A stretch of 26,561 nucleotides of DNA from a virus, in IMG/VR virus record IMGVR_UViG_3300042287_000308, positions 1-26,561 of that record; one strand, 5' to 3'. The translations under genes and the position numbers were made by a program. How positions within the stretch are numbered: the first letter of the stretch is position 1; every line of letters starts with the position of its first letter. Shown piece after piece: positions 14,195 to 20,475 of this stretch. A model generated the notes under the pieces. The model worked only from the letters and a program-made list of their open reading frames with translations, ran no database searches and was not told the DNA's origin.

Positions 14195-14481
14195 GGTTTC
14201 TCAGTCACCTCAGCAATCAACTCTTTTGCTTGGTGCTCTATCTTGGTGACTGTGTAGGCAAGCTCGTTAAGGTTCTTGATTAGCTTGTCAAGGCTGCCAT
14301 CCACCATGGCGTTCACCTGGTTGTTCATGTCCCTTTTGTATTGTCCGTTTATTTCCTCAACGATGTCCTCGGCTGTTGGGATGTAGCCCTGATCCAAGTG
14401 AATGGATACATAGTCAAGGATGTTGTCACGCTGATAACGGATACCGGCGTAAAAGCCTTCTGCGTAGGGTGAGAGTGTCAT
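14191..14481 (-). CDS. Hypothetical coiled protein (96 aa)
   Basis: This 96-residue protein begins MTLSPYAEGFYAGIRYQRDN. An N-terminal aromatic/Gly segment is followed by a long amphipathic helix from about residue 48 (QYKRDMNNQVNAMVDG onward) to the end, probably a coiled coil. GAGGTAG precedes the ATG and contains the stop of the upstream gene. It overlaps the Nmad1-like gene by four bases. The AEGFYAGIRYQRD segment resembles the FGRGFANGYQQGAKD segment two genes downstream, so the two may be distant relatives; this is by eye. Confidence 0.7.
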   Translation of the reverse strand: MTLSPYAEGFYAGIRYQRDNILDYVSIHLDQGYIPTAEDIVEEINGQYKRDMNNQVNAMVDGSLDKLIKNLNELAYTVTKIEHQAKELIAEVTEKP

Positions 14482-14483
14482 GG

Positions 14484-14726
14484 CTACCTCGATGAGATGT
14501 TGTATTGAGGGTCAACATAGATTTCAATGTTGTCCACGATGTCAATGACCTTAGCGATTGCCTTGGTTGGGACTGGGTACGCTGCCTTGATAAGACTTAG
14601 CACCTCGTTCTTCATTAGCATCCTGCCCATGTAGATTCCGTCAGACTTGGCTACACCAAAGTTGTACTGGTGAGGCTGGAAGTCTTTGACAGCGAACTCA
14701 AGTGGCTCTGGATTATAGTTAGGCAT
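14484..14726 (-). CDS. Hypothetical protein (80 aa)
   Basis: This 80-residue protein starts MPNYNPEPLEFAVKDFQPHQ and contains GIYMGRMLMKNEVLSLIKAA, then IAKVIDIVDNIEIYVDP. Its start overlaps the preceding gene's end by eight bases, and it ends two bases before the next ATG. The GIYMGR-x2-MKNEVLSLI part again resembles the aromatic-Gly then helix pattern in 13644-13886 and 14191-14481. No known domain is recognised. Confidence 0.7.
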   Translation of the reverse strand: MPNYNPEPLEFAVKDFQPHQYNFGVAKSDGIYMGRMLMKNEVLSLIKAAYPVPTKAIAKVIDIVDNIEIYVDPQYNISSR

Positions 14727-14901
14727 TTGCTCTCATTTCTTTGTAGGTTTGCTTGATGTGTTCGATTAGCTCGATGCGAGCCTTGGCTTCGTTGCGTGTC
14801 TGTGCCGTCATACCTGGCACACCCTCTTGAAGCGTGAACTGTATTTCAGTCCACTTCTGAGCCTCGGCAATAATGCGTTCAGCTAGTTCTTGTTCATTCA
14901 T
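14719..14901 (-). CDS. Hypothetical helical protein (60 aa)
   Basis: A 60-residue, almost wholly helical and acidic/basic protein, beginning MNEQELAERIIAEAQKW and ending EHIKQTYKEMRANA. Its ATG overlaps the stop of the small membrane protein upstream (TGAATG). It could be a coiled-coil adaptor. The family is unknown. Confidence 0.7.
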   Translation of the reverse strand: MNEQELAERIIAEAQKWTEIQFTLQEGVPGMTAQTRNEAKARIELIEHIKQTYKEMRANA

Positions 14902-15062
14902 TTGCGAGTGTCCTTTGTTAGTGCGTTGACTGCTACAAAGAAGGCAAGGATCAAACCTGCGACTCCGAGTGTGTAACCCCAGCCCAGATGTATTTCTTGT
15001 ATCTGCCAGCTTGCTATCAAGATGCCGGTTAGTGAGATTAGGTAAAGAATTATTGTTTTCAT
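14898..15062 (-). CDS. Small membrane protein with two segments (54 aa)
   Basis: A 54-codon frame runs from ATG (15060-15062) to TGA (14898-14900). Two hydrophobic segments are visible: residues 3-18 (TIILYLISLTGILIAS) and 28-47 (WGYTLGVAGLILAFFVAVNA), with a polar turn between and a basic tail TKDTRK. Both ends are coupled to neighbours (ATGA upstream, TGAATG downstream), which strongly supports a real gene. The function is unknown. Its position in the early small-gene run argues against a lysis role. Confidence 0.75.
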   Translation of the reverse strand: MKTIILYLISLTGILIASWQIQEIHLGWGYTLGVAGLILAFFVAVNALTKDTRK

Positions 15063-15217
15063 TTGGTTACCTCGATTACTGATGCGATGCCAACATGAGG
15101 TCTGCCGATTTTGAACCAGGCAATACCCTTCTCAGCTAACTCTGTAACTTGATCTAGTGACTCACCTAGCATGATGAGTGACTGACCGGATAAATAAGTG
15201 ACTTTGAACTTGCGCAT
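15059..15217 (-). CDS. Small hypothetical protein (52 aa)
   Basis: A 52-codon frame begins MRKFKVTYLSGQSLIMLGES and ends GIASVIEVTK. It reads as a beta-alpha-beta unit: strand KFKVTYL, helix SLDQVTELAEKGI, strands AWFKIG and GIASVIEV. The ATG overlaps the stop of the upstream gene (TAATG), and the TGA overlaps the next ATG (ATGA). It has no recognised family. Proteins of this size and pattern are common fillers in phage early operons. Confidence 0.72.
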   Translation of the reverse strand: MRKFKVTYLSGQSLIMLGESLDQVTELAEKGIAWFKIGRPHVGIASVIEVTK

Positions 15218-15387
15218 TATGCACCTAGCTTTCTTGCTTGTGCATCGGTGATGAAGTTGTGGTATCTAAGTGCAACGATTAGATTGCTTGGGCTGAAGCT
15301 TGCGATTAGCTCGTTCAGTAACTTCTCTGCATCAGCTGGGTTTGCACCCTTGTTTACTAGCCTGGTAATCATTTTGCTGGTGTTCAC
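15217..15387 (-). CDS. Small hypothetical protein, first gene after the promoter (56 aa)
   Basis: The frame stays open far upstream, into the RusA gene. The likely start is GTG at 15385-15387, because AAGAAGG lies seven bases before it and the upstream codons belong to the promoter and leader. The product begins MNTSKMITRLVNKGANPADA and ends HNFITDAQARKLGA. It is helical, with a pattern (NKGANPADAEKLLNELIA) resembling small helical-bundle or UBA-like folds. It is the first gene downstream of the TTGACA promoter and leads the run of small genes. Confidence 0.65.
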   Translation of the reverse strand: MNTSKMITRLVNKGANPADAEKLLNELIASFSPSNLIVALRYHNFITDAQARKLGA

Positions 15388-15427
15388 TTTGTTGCCTTCT
15401 TTCTGGCCCCCCTTGGGCCGTAGTAAA

Positions 15428-15458
15428 AGAATAGCATAGTTTTTGGCTAAATTGTCAA
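15428..15458 (-). promoter_or_regulatory. Sigma-A-type promoter for the small-gene operon
   Basis: On the minus strand a perfect TTGACA (15453-15458) lies in an AT-rich stretch, with TATTCT (15428-15433) 19 bases downstream and TATGCT (15433-15438) 14 bases downstream as alternative -10 boxes. The 115-base gap to RusA is unusually large for this genome. The leader contains a GGCCC...GGGCC hairpin before the AAGAAGG ribosome binding site of the next gene. Confidence 0.55.
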
Positions 15459-15502
15459 ATTTTTGTGTTTTTTGCCTGTTTTCGGCGTGTCGCGCTAAAA
15501 GG

Positions 15503-15901
15503 CTAGTTGAGGGTTTTGACCTGAATTGTGGCCCCTGGCGCGATGCCCTCGGCGTAGAGCTTACGAGCTGAGATTCGGACAATGCGGCTGTCATCAATGA
15601 CCACGCCTGAATCGGTCAGGCTATCCCCTACTGCCCTTATGAGCTTGTCTAGGTCAGGTGACACGCTTGGGAGCTGGCGATCTACTGTCTTCGGCTTGGG
15701 TAGATAGAAGTTGACGATTAGCTCACATGGCTCGTCTATTGGTTGCCAGTCATCCGGCAGGGTAGCTATTGCTTCTTGGACTATGGCCCTACGCCATGCC
15801 TTGTGTTTGGAGCTGTTGACCTGGACAATCCTGCCATGCATTATGGCGTGTGATCCTTGGCTGGCTGGGTCGCCTGTAACGCTAAGGCTTACCTCTGCCA
15901 T
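15503..15901 (-). CDS. rusA: RusA-like Holliday junction resolvase
   Basis: This 132-residue endonuclease resolves four-way DNA junctions. The acidic catalytic cluster of the RusA family is clear: SPDLDKLIRAVGDSL (D83, D85, D93) and VVIDDSRIV (D103, D104). The N-terminal strand VTGDPASQGS and the basic middle (KAWRRAI) also fit, as does the length. It closes the replication/recombination operon with SSB, helicase, annealing protein and exonuclease genes upstream. GGGAG lies about five bases before the ATG, inside the end of the upstream membrane protein. Confidence 0.92.
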   Translation of the reverse strand: MAEVSLSVTGDPASQGSHAIMHGRIVQVNSSKHKAWRRAIVQEAIATLPDDWQPIDEPCELIVNFYLPKPKTVDRQLPSVSPDLDKLIRAVGDSLTDSGVVIDDSRIVRISARKLYAEGIAPGATIQVKTLN

Positions 15902-16049
15902 ACAGCTCCCATGCTCCCATTATGGCAGCCCAGGTATAAAGCAAACCGAAGGTTATTCCCAACCAATCTAAACCGCTTGTTGAGTGCGTAGATAGGTTTA
16001 TTAGTATGCCGGCGGTGACGGCTGGGAATAACCAACGGAGATTTTTCAA
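15882..16049 (-). CDS. Small membrane protein (55 aa, TTG start overlapping a stop)
   Basis: A 55-codon frame starts at TTG (16047-16049), which overlaps the TGA of the SSB gene (TTGA), and ends 20 bases inside rusA. Two hydrophobic parts are visible: residues 5-20 (RWLFPAVTAGILINL) and about 28-46 (DWLGITFGLLYTWAAIMGAW), followed by ELYGRGKP. No Shine-Dalgarno is needed if translation is coupled to the upstream stop. The same TTGA junction is used for the membrane gene at 21962-22120. The function is unknown. Confidence 0.62.
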   Translation of the reverse strand: MKNLRWLFPAVTAGILINLSTHSTSGLDWLGITFGLLYTWAAIMGAWELYGRGKP

Positions 16050-16375
16050 AAGGGACTTGGCTCGTGTGTCGGCTCGAAGATTCCCTTGATGATGTTTAGT
16101 GGCTCGGCTGGAACTACCAAGGGGTTGTTGATGCTTACCTTGATGGACTGCTTTGCCTCGCCTTCCTTGTTGGTCCAGTTGTCAATCTCTGAGCTGTATA
16201 AGCCCTCGACTTGAACTGTGTCGCCAGCCTCAAGCGTAGTTGGCTGCTTTAGCCAAACTGTGTAACGCTTGTTGATGGTGTCGCCTGTTTTGGTTTCATA
16301 GGACTCGGTTACCTCGATGCCCTTGCCTTCATAGAAGACTCTGGTGATCGCGCCCTTTACCTTGATTATTGCCAT
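16046..16375 (-). CDS. ssb: OB-fold single-stranded DNA-binding protein
   Basis: This 109-residue protein begins MAIIKVKGAITRVFYEGKG, with beta strands at 2-13, 18-26 (GIEVTESYE), 34-44 (INKRYTVWL), 52-60 (DTVQVEGLY) and 76-83 (QSIKVSIN). This is the spacing of an OB fold. The C-terminus EPTHEPSPF ends in P-F like the partner-binding tip of SSB proteins, although it is less acidic than usual. Its position between DnaB and RusA fits an SSB for phage replication. The assignment is by fold impression, since sequence conservation in this family is low. Confidence 0.7.
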   Translation of the reverse strand: MAIIKVKGAITRVFYEGKGIEVTESYETKTGDTINKRYTVWLKQPTTLEAGDTVQVEGLYSSEIDNWTNKEGEAKQSIKVSINNPLVVPAEPLNIIKGIFEPTHEPSPF

Positions 16376-16407
16376 CTCTTTATTTCCTTTCGATTTGTTG
16401 TTTTACT

Positions 16408-16683
16408 CTAGTGGTCACCAGCGACATGGTTGGGATTGGTGCAGTCGAGATGCCCACAAGTTCTAGTGCCAGGTAGGACTGGCTTGCCGTCAAAGATTGG
16501 GATGGTGAGAGTAGCCTTGTCAAAATCGCCCTGCCAAGGGATGCACTTCTCGGATCCATACTTGATGACCAAGGCTCGGTGCATCCGACAGGATTGGCAC
16601 TTGAGGTCTTTGCGCTTGCGCTTATGGGTGTTGACCTTCCAGGTCGCTCCACATCGGCAGCATAAGGCCACATTGTCATCCAC
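16408..16683 (-). CDS. Zinc-binding protein, HNH-like remnant or relative (91 aa)
   Basis: This 91-residue protein has Cys pairs CCRCG (9-12) and CQSC, then PWQGDFDK and PGTRTCGHLDCTNPNH at the C-terminus. The last segment resembles the C-x-H-x2-C and N-x-x-H finish of HNH/treble-clef proteins, but the usual D-H catalytic pair is not obvious. By recall, similar proteins are frequent and unnamed in actinophages. The start is GTG at 16681-16683, because the DnaB stop is in the same frame just upstream. It could be a nuclease or a zinc-dependent DNA-binding protein. Confidence 0.7.
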   Translation of the reverse strand: MDDNVALCCRCGATWKVNTHKRKRKDLKCQSCRMHRALVIKYGSEKCIPWQGDFDKATLTIPIFDGKPVLPGTRTCGHLDCTNPNHVAGDH

Positions 16684-16692
16684 CCCATAAGC

Positions 16693-17922
16693 TTAGCCAA
16701 TCACTCTGGAAAGGTGACCCTCGAACTTGAGTGCGACTTCTCCAAGTCCACCATGTCGGTTCTTAGCTACCTTCATTATCATCTGGCTCTTTTGCCACTC
16801 GAACTGGTCATCCTCAGTTTGAACACGATGCAACAAGATAACTGAGTCAGCATCCTGCTCAATACCACCTGAATCTCTAAGGTCAGCCATGTCAGGCTGG
16901 GAATCTTTGCGCTGCTCTGGGCCTCGGTTTAGCTGGGCTAGTGCAATTACCGGCACATTCAAATCCCTAGCTAGGTTCTTGAGTCCGATGGAGATGTCAG
17001 TGATCATCTCGTAACGCTTGCGACCTCGCTCGGTGTCTTGAATCAAACCTAAGTAGTCCACCACAATCGCCTCAAGTCTGTTATTGCCCTTCACGCTGTT
17101 TGCGAGCGCTCTAATCTGTAAAAGGTTCTGGCCTGACTTGTCATGGATTGCGAGCTGGTGCGATTGGATGTCTTGCCTGACTTTGGCAATCCTGTCCCAC
17201 TCCCACTCTTGTAGGTTTCCCTTCTCGATGTTGCCGATGTAAACCTCAGCTTCCATGCTGATTATGCGGTTATAAAGTTCGCTCTTGCCCATCTCAAGGC
17301 TGTGAAAAGATACAGGGCCTTGCTTAGATAGCTCCCAAGCAATCTGTAAGCCCACAATAGTTTTACCGACACCTGGTCTTGCGCCGATGATGTAAAGCGC
17401 GCCTGGTCGGAATCCTGTGATGATGTCGTTGAGTAAAGGCCAAGGGCTTTCTGGGTAGTGCTTTGGCTTGTCTATCTCGTCAAGGTAAGGCAACAGTTCA
17501 TCGGCAACATAGCTTGGCTTTGTAGCGGTGTTGCGATCAATGAGTTCATCAATCTCTTTTTTGGCTGTGTCAAATACTGTTGCCAAATCCTCATGCTGAG
17601 CTTTGCTGTGAATCATCGTGCCGGCAACTGCGAGTCTGCGTCTCGTGGCATCCTCAATCACCTTGTTTGCGTAGTAGCTAACTGAAGCTGCTGTTGGGGT
17701 TGCGGTAATGATGTCATGTAAATAGCTGGCAAGCTTTGGTAAGGCTGCACCGACTGTCATAACATCAATCGGTTGGCGACCTGCCTTCATCTCTAGCAGG
17801 GTTTTGTAGATTCGCTCGTTGGCAATATCGTCAAAGTCTGCTGGTGTCAGGGTTAGATTATCTAGTGCCTTGCCATTAGTCAGTAGGATTGACCCGATTA
17901 CTGACTGCTCGAATTGTGTCAC
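16693..17922 (-). CDS. dnaB: Replicative DNA helicase, DnaB-like
   Basis: This 409-residue hexameric helicase unwinds DNA at the phage fork. The N-terminal DnaB domain runs from about 1 to 100 (EQSVIGSILL, ANERIYKTLLEM). The RecA-type domain has Walker A ARPGVGKT (181-188), the catalytic Glu in SLEM (E209), Walker B IVVDYLGLI (D288), LAQLNRG (328-334) and RDSGGIEQDAD (348-358). Length and motif order match bacterial and phage DnaB. It overlaps the initiator gene by four bases (GTGA); GGGAGAG precedes the GTG start. Confidence 0.94.
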   Translation of the reverse strand: MTQFEQSVIGSILLTNGKALDNLTLTPADFDDIANERIYKTLLEMKAGRQPIDVMTVGAALPKLASYLHDIITATPTAASVSYYANKVIEDATRRRLAVAGTMIHSKAQHEDLATVFDTAKKEIDELIDRNTATKPSYVADELLPYLDEIDKPKHYPESPWPLLNDIITGFRPGALYIIGARPGVGKTIVGLQIAWELSKQGPVSFHSLEMGKSELYNRIISMEAEVYIGNIEKGNLQEWEWDRIAKVRQDIQSHQLAIHDKSGQNLLQIRALANSVKGNNRLEAIVVDYLGLIQDTERGRKRYEMITDISIGLKNLARDLNVPVIALAQLNRGPEQRKDSQPDMADLRDSGGIEQDADSVILLHRVQTEDDQFEWQKSQMIMKVAKNRHGGLGEVALKFEGHLSRVIG

Positions 17923-18590
17923 TTGACTCTCCCGATGAATAGCTTAGGCAATGGTTTGGCTTCAGCGACTTCAACACTCTCATAGAGTCCCTTGTTTAGC
18001 CAAGAGGCTGGGTAGGGAATGTATTTATCCTCTGGCAACTTTCCCTCAGCGTAGGCTTTCGTCAGCTTCAATAACTCATCAGCGGTTTTGGTTTTGGTTG
18101 CTTTGCTCCACGCTTTTAGGGCATCAGCTTTGGCTATCTTTTTCGGATAAAGATTCCAAAACTCATCAAATCCCTCTAAGTGTTTTTCTTTATCTTTAGT
18201 CTTCTCTAAGTAATTAGTATTCTTAATGTCCGTTGGCTGTTCCATAGTGGAATGACCCGCGCTGGAGTCATCCGCTACGGAATCAACCGCCTCTGGGTCA
18301 AGAATGTGAAACGATGTTGGACCGAACTGTCCGTTTTCTTTCTTGGTTCTTTCCGTTCTGAGCCAACCCTTGTCAGTTAGCACTCTGATTGCTTCATTGA
18401 TTGCGTACCTGCCAAGCGTAGTCTGTCGCTCAATCTGCCCATAGGTAAGCTCATAGCCTTCTTTGTGGCTCATCAGGTAAGCCAGGAGCCTGAACGCGTT
18501 AGGACTTATCTGTGGATCTCTGATTGCGCTATTCGGGACTTGAGCAAAGGGCTGTGAGTCATGCCGGTAGATTTTGTAAACGCCACTCAT
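17919..18590 (-). CDS. Winged-helix replication initiator / helicase-loader-like protein
   Basis: This 223-residue protein has two parts. Residues about 8-90 form a winged helix: ISPNAFRLLAYLMSHKEGY, LTYGQIERQTTLGRYAINEA and IRVLTDKGWLRTERT (helix, recognition helix, wing). A Ser/Asp-rich linker leads to residues about 135-205, with FDEFWNLYPKKIAKADALKA and YIPYPASWLNKG. This tail is typical of phage replisome organisers and DnaD/DnaT-like loaders. The gene is coupled directly to dnaB, so it probably binds the origin and recruits the helicase. The noncoding hairpin region two genes upstream is a candidate origin. Confidence 0.82.
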   Translation of the reverse strand: MSGVYKIYRHDSQPFAQVPNSAIRDPQISPNAFRLLAYLMSHKEGYELTYGQIERQTTLGRYAINEAIRVLTDKGWLRTERTKKENGQFGPTSFHILDPEAVDSVADDSSAGHSTMEQPTDIKNTNYLEKTKDKEKHLEGFDEFWNLYPKKIAKADALKAWSKATKTKTADELLKLTKAYAEGKLPEDKYIPYPASWLNKGLYESVEVAEAKPLPKLFIGRVK

Positions 18591-18784
18591 GCGACACTTG
18601 CCCTGTCGAGCATGACCATCAATACAGTTGCGTTGACTACCTTGGTGTCAAAGGCTTCCTTGACGAGCATTGCCCAGTCACCGGCATCGAGGCCGTAGGC
18701 TTTGTAATCCATCTCAGCCATGAAGATGTTGCCGCCGTAGTATTCAAGAATCTCGGCGAGTGATTTATTTTCCCAGTTAAACAC
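18587..18784 (-). CDS. Hypothetical protein preceding the initiator (65 aa)
   Basis: A 65-residue protein begins MFNWENKSLAEILEYYGG and contains MAEMDYKAYGLDAGDWAML. It starts at GTG (18782-18784), with a textbook AGGAGG (18793-18798) eight bases upstream, and it is the first gene after a 140-base noncoding region. Its TGA overlaps the initiator ATG. It is acidic and helical, with no family recognised. As leader gene of the initiator-helicase operon it may set expression through coupling. Confidence 0.72.
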   Translation of the reverse strand: MFNWENKSLAEILEYYGGNIFMAEMDYKAYGLDAGDWAMLVKEAFDTKVVNATVLMVMLDRASVA

Positions 18785-18924
18785 TAAATGTGCCTCCTAA
18801 ATTAGGTTGGCACACTACACTTAGTAATGATGCCAACAGTCTGATTGTTGGTTATCAACGCCCTCTAGGAGTTCACCTTCTAGGGGGCATCTTTATTATT
18901 CAGTTATAGGTTTACCATAGCACC
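18785..18924. promoter_or_regulatory. Noncoding regulatory region with two inverted repeats (candidate origin or attenuator)
   Basis: This 140-base gap upstream of the initiator operon contains a hairpin with a 12-bp stem (18860-18871 with 18877-18888, two G-T pairs, loop TTCAC). The hairpin is followed on the plus strand by ATCTTTATTATT. A second inverted repeat is GTTGGCA (18806-18812) / TGCCAAC (18831-18837). TTATCAACG (18852-18860) matches a DnaA box at 7 of 9 positions. No reading frame is evident. On the plus strand the first hairpin looks like a terminator, but no plus-strand gene precedes it. Confidence 0.55.
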
Positions 18925-19266
18925 CTAAAAGTATTCGGGGTCTGATTCCAGCAAGTCTTTTGTAAAGTCGTCATTTAGTAGCCACCAGCCACCATGCCCA
19001 AAGATAGGCACTTCAGTAGGCGTTTCATGGTTTCTTAGCTTCCAGCCCATCTTGCGACCTAGCTCAGCAAAACCAGCGTTTGACTCTAGCAAGCCGTTAG
19101 CCTCGGCACAAAGTGGGATGATGTTGCTCGACTGACTAGCTAGGTGATTCTTACTTCCCATGCCTCGATTGAGTCGGTGGTGAGGTATCAGGTCATCGCC
19201 TTGAGTGCCACAATGCCAGCAACCAAGGTCGCGCTCTAGGTATTTTTGGAATTGTTTTTTAGTCAT
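18925..19266 (-). CDS. HNH-type endonuclease
   Basis: This 113-residue protein has CWHCG (C16, C19), LIPHHRLNRGMGSKN (H29-H30), SNIIPLCAEANGLLESN (C53, N57) and a C-terminal WKLRNHETPTEVPI. The order Cys pair, H-H, then Cys...N fits a small HNH/treble-clef nuclease group found in phage replication regions. The start overlaps the upstream gene by eight bases. A DNA-processing role during replication or recombination is possible; a homing endonuclease is the alternative. It is one of three clear HNH genes in the window. Confidence 0.78.
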   Translation of the reverse strand: MTKKQFQKYLERDLGCWHCGTQGDDLIPHHRLNRGMGSKNHLASQSSNIIPLCAEANGLLESNAGFAELGRKMGWKLRNHETPTEVPIFGHGGWWLLNDDFTKDLLESDPEYF

Positions 19267-19483
19267 CGAACGGATCGTAAATCTTGGCTGGCATCTCTCC
19301 AGGTTGGAAGCCTAAAGCGATTGTGTTGTCAGAAACCCCACCATTGACAGCCTCAACGATGTCGGTGTTGTCGGTGTTGTCGGTTATACAGGTATGCCTA
19401 CGCCGCCACTCTCGGACAAGCTTGACTGCCTGAGCATCATCAGTCTTTATTTTGGCCCCACAAGAGCAGGATTCGGCTATCAC
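19259..19483 (-). CDS. Hypothetical Cys-containing protein (74 aa)
   Basis: A 74-residue protein starts at GTG (19481-19483). It has a CSCGAKI pair near the N-terminus and WRRRHTC about 20 residues later, which together could hold one zinc. An Asp/Asn/Thr repeat follows (ITDNTDNTDIVEAV), from a short tandem nucleotide repeat near 19360-19385. The end is EMPAKIYDPFDD. It sits between a coiled-coil gene and an HNH gene in the recombination operon. The start is not supported by a strong ribosome binding site. Confidence 0.65.
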   Translation of the reverse strand: MIAESCSCGAKIKTDDAQAVKLVREWRRRHTCITDNTDNTDIVEAVNGGVSDNTIALGFQPGEMPAKIYDPFDD

Positions 19484-19499
19484 CCGATAAGGCTACCAG

Positions 19500-19838
19500 C
19501 TAGGCGTGTCGCCATTGAAGTTCGACATTCTTGCTCATTACAGCCATCATTGTGGCTTGGTCTGACAGGGTTTTCATCTTGGTCTTTATCCTGTTGTATT
19601 CAGCCCTAGCAAGGTCAGCCTTTAGCTTTTCCTCTACTGCTTGCAACTTAGCCACAGCTTGCCGGTCTGCCACAGTCCCAGAGTTGTTTAGGAAAGCCAG
19701 CGATACAGCTCGGTCATACGCTGAATCAGCATCTGCCAGCTTGCACTCGGCATCGTAGAGAGCGTTAGCTCCCTTGTCCATCTCTTTCGTCAGCCTTTGT
19801 AATTCCTCGACTATGTGGCCTGGTGTAATAATCTCCAT
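19500..19838 (-). CDS. Coiled-coil protein of the recombination operon (112 aa)
   Basis: This 112-residue helical protein begins MEIITPGHIVEELQRLTKEM. Heptad-rich helices run through CKLADADSAYDRAVSLAF and AVAKLQAVEEKLKADLARA to MKTLSDQATMMAVM. GAGAGG lies seven bases before the ATG. By recall, proteins with this T-P-G start and two long helices occur next to RecB-like exonuclease and annealing genes in many actinophages, usually unnamed. Its role may be accessory to recombination, inferred from conserved neighbourhood. Confidence 0.78.
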   Translation of the reverse strand: MEIITPGHIVEELQRLTKEMDKGANALYDAECKLADADSAYDRAVSLAFLNNSGTVADRQAVAKLQAVEEKLKADLARAEYNRIKTKMKTLSDQATMMAVMSKNVELQWRHA

Positions 19839-19980
19839 TTTTTAACCTCTCAGCTTTCTCTCTTTGTAACTTCCAAATGACACTTATTGAATCGAAGTCG
19901 CCTATCTCAAATTGCTCTTGTAGGCACTCTTGAGTTTCAAGAATTGAGGCCAGCAGAATCCTCTTTGCTTGTAAGTCCAT
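19765..19980 (-). CDS. Hypothetical protein overlapping both neighbours (71 aa)
   Basis: A 71-codon frame starts at ATG (19978-19980), inside the end of the annealing gene, and runs 74 bases into the coiled-coil gene. Residues 1-50 are helical and charged (QAKRILLASILETQECLQEQ, then ISVIWKLQREKAERLKNG). The last 20 residues, in the overlap, look random. The 98 bases not shared with other genes would otherwise be an unusual gap in this packed operon, and they contain the ribosome binding site of the next gene. The call is plausible but not firm. Confidence 0.45.
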   Translation of the reverse strand: MDLQAKRILLASILETQECLQEQFEIGDFDSISVIWKLQREKAERLKNGDYYTRPHSRGITKADERDGQGS

Positions 19981-20473
19981 TAGCTACTGCCTTGATCCTG
20001 TCGAGTGTGTCATCGGTTGCGCCACCTGTTTTAGCTTGGCTGTATAACAATCGTAAACCCTCGATGTCATTGCCTAATGCCAGTGTCATGGCATCCCAAT
20101 CTTTAGCAGTTGCTGAACTCTTGACTTGTCTGTTGCGAACTTCCTCAGATGAAGCGATTCCCTTTTTAGTATCAACAGCTAGAGCAGCAACCATCGCGCG
20201 ACCCCATGCTGCGGTTTCTGCGTTCTGAACTTCGCTATCTCTAGTAAAGTTTGTAGGCCCTGGGATTGGTTCCCAAGCTGTTCCGATACCTGGTCGGGAA
20301 TCATCCGGTGAGCGATAAGCGGCAGCTGTGTAGATAATCCAATCCTTGCCGTTCACGTTTACAAACTCATAGCTGACTTGTTGTAGTGAGCCTTGAGGGA
20401 ACTTCTCCCTGAACTCGACTATGCGTGTCGCTACATCAATGTAGTCCAATGGACCTTTGTAGTTGTTTGCCAT
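19937..20473 (-). CDS. Putative single-strand annealing (Erf/Rad52-like) protein
   Basis: This 178-residue protein has DYIDVATRIVEFREKFPQGS, then IIYTAAAYRSPDDSRPGIGT and SEVQNAETAAWGRAMVAALA (residues about 82-101). The A-x-A-Y-x3-D core followed by an N-A-E-T-A-x-x-R-A helix is characteristic of a protein that lies beside the RecB/YqaJ exonuclease in many actinophages. It is often linked to Erf/Rad52-type annealing proteins; that link is from fold comparisons, by recall. An exonuclease directly upstream makes a two-gene recombination pair. The C-terminal 60 residues are variable. Confidence 0.65.
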   Translation of the reverse strand: MANNYKGPLDYIDVATRIVEFREKFPQGSLQQVSYEFVNVNGKDWIIYTAAAYRSPDDSRPGIGTAWEPIPGPTNFTRDSEVQNAETAAWGRAMVAALAVDTKKGIASSEEVRNRQVKSSATAKDWDAMTLALGNDIEGLRLLYSQAKTGGATDDTLDRIKAVANGLTSKEDSAGLNS

Positions 20474-20475
20474 TT

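Noticed and set aside
16380-16700. Minus-strand frame of 106 codons over the zinc protein
   Set aside because: A shadow of the 91-residue zinc protein, which has the ordered cysteine motifs in the other frame.
19360-19390. Short tandem repeat GTCGGTGTT as a possible CRISPR or regulatory repeat
   Set aside because: It has only two or three 9-base units in frame with a D-N-T peptide, with no spacers.
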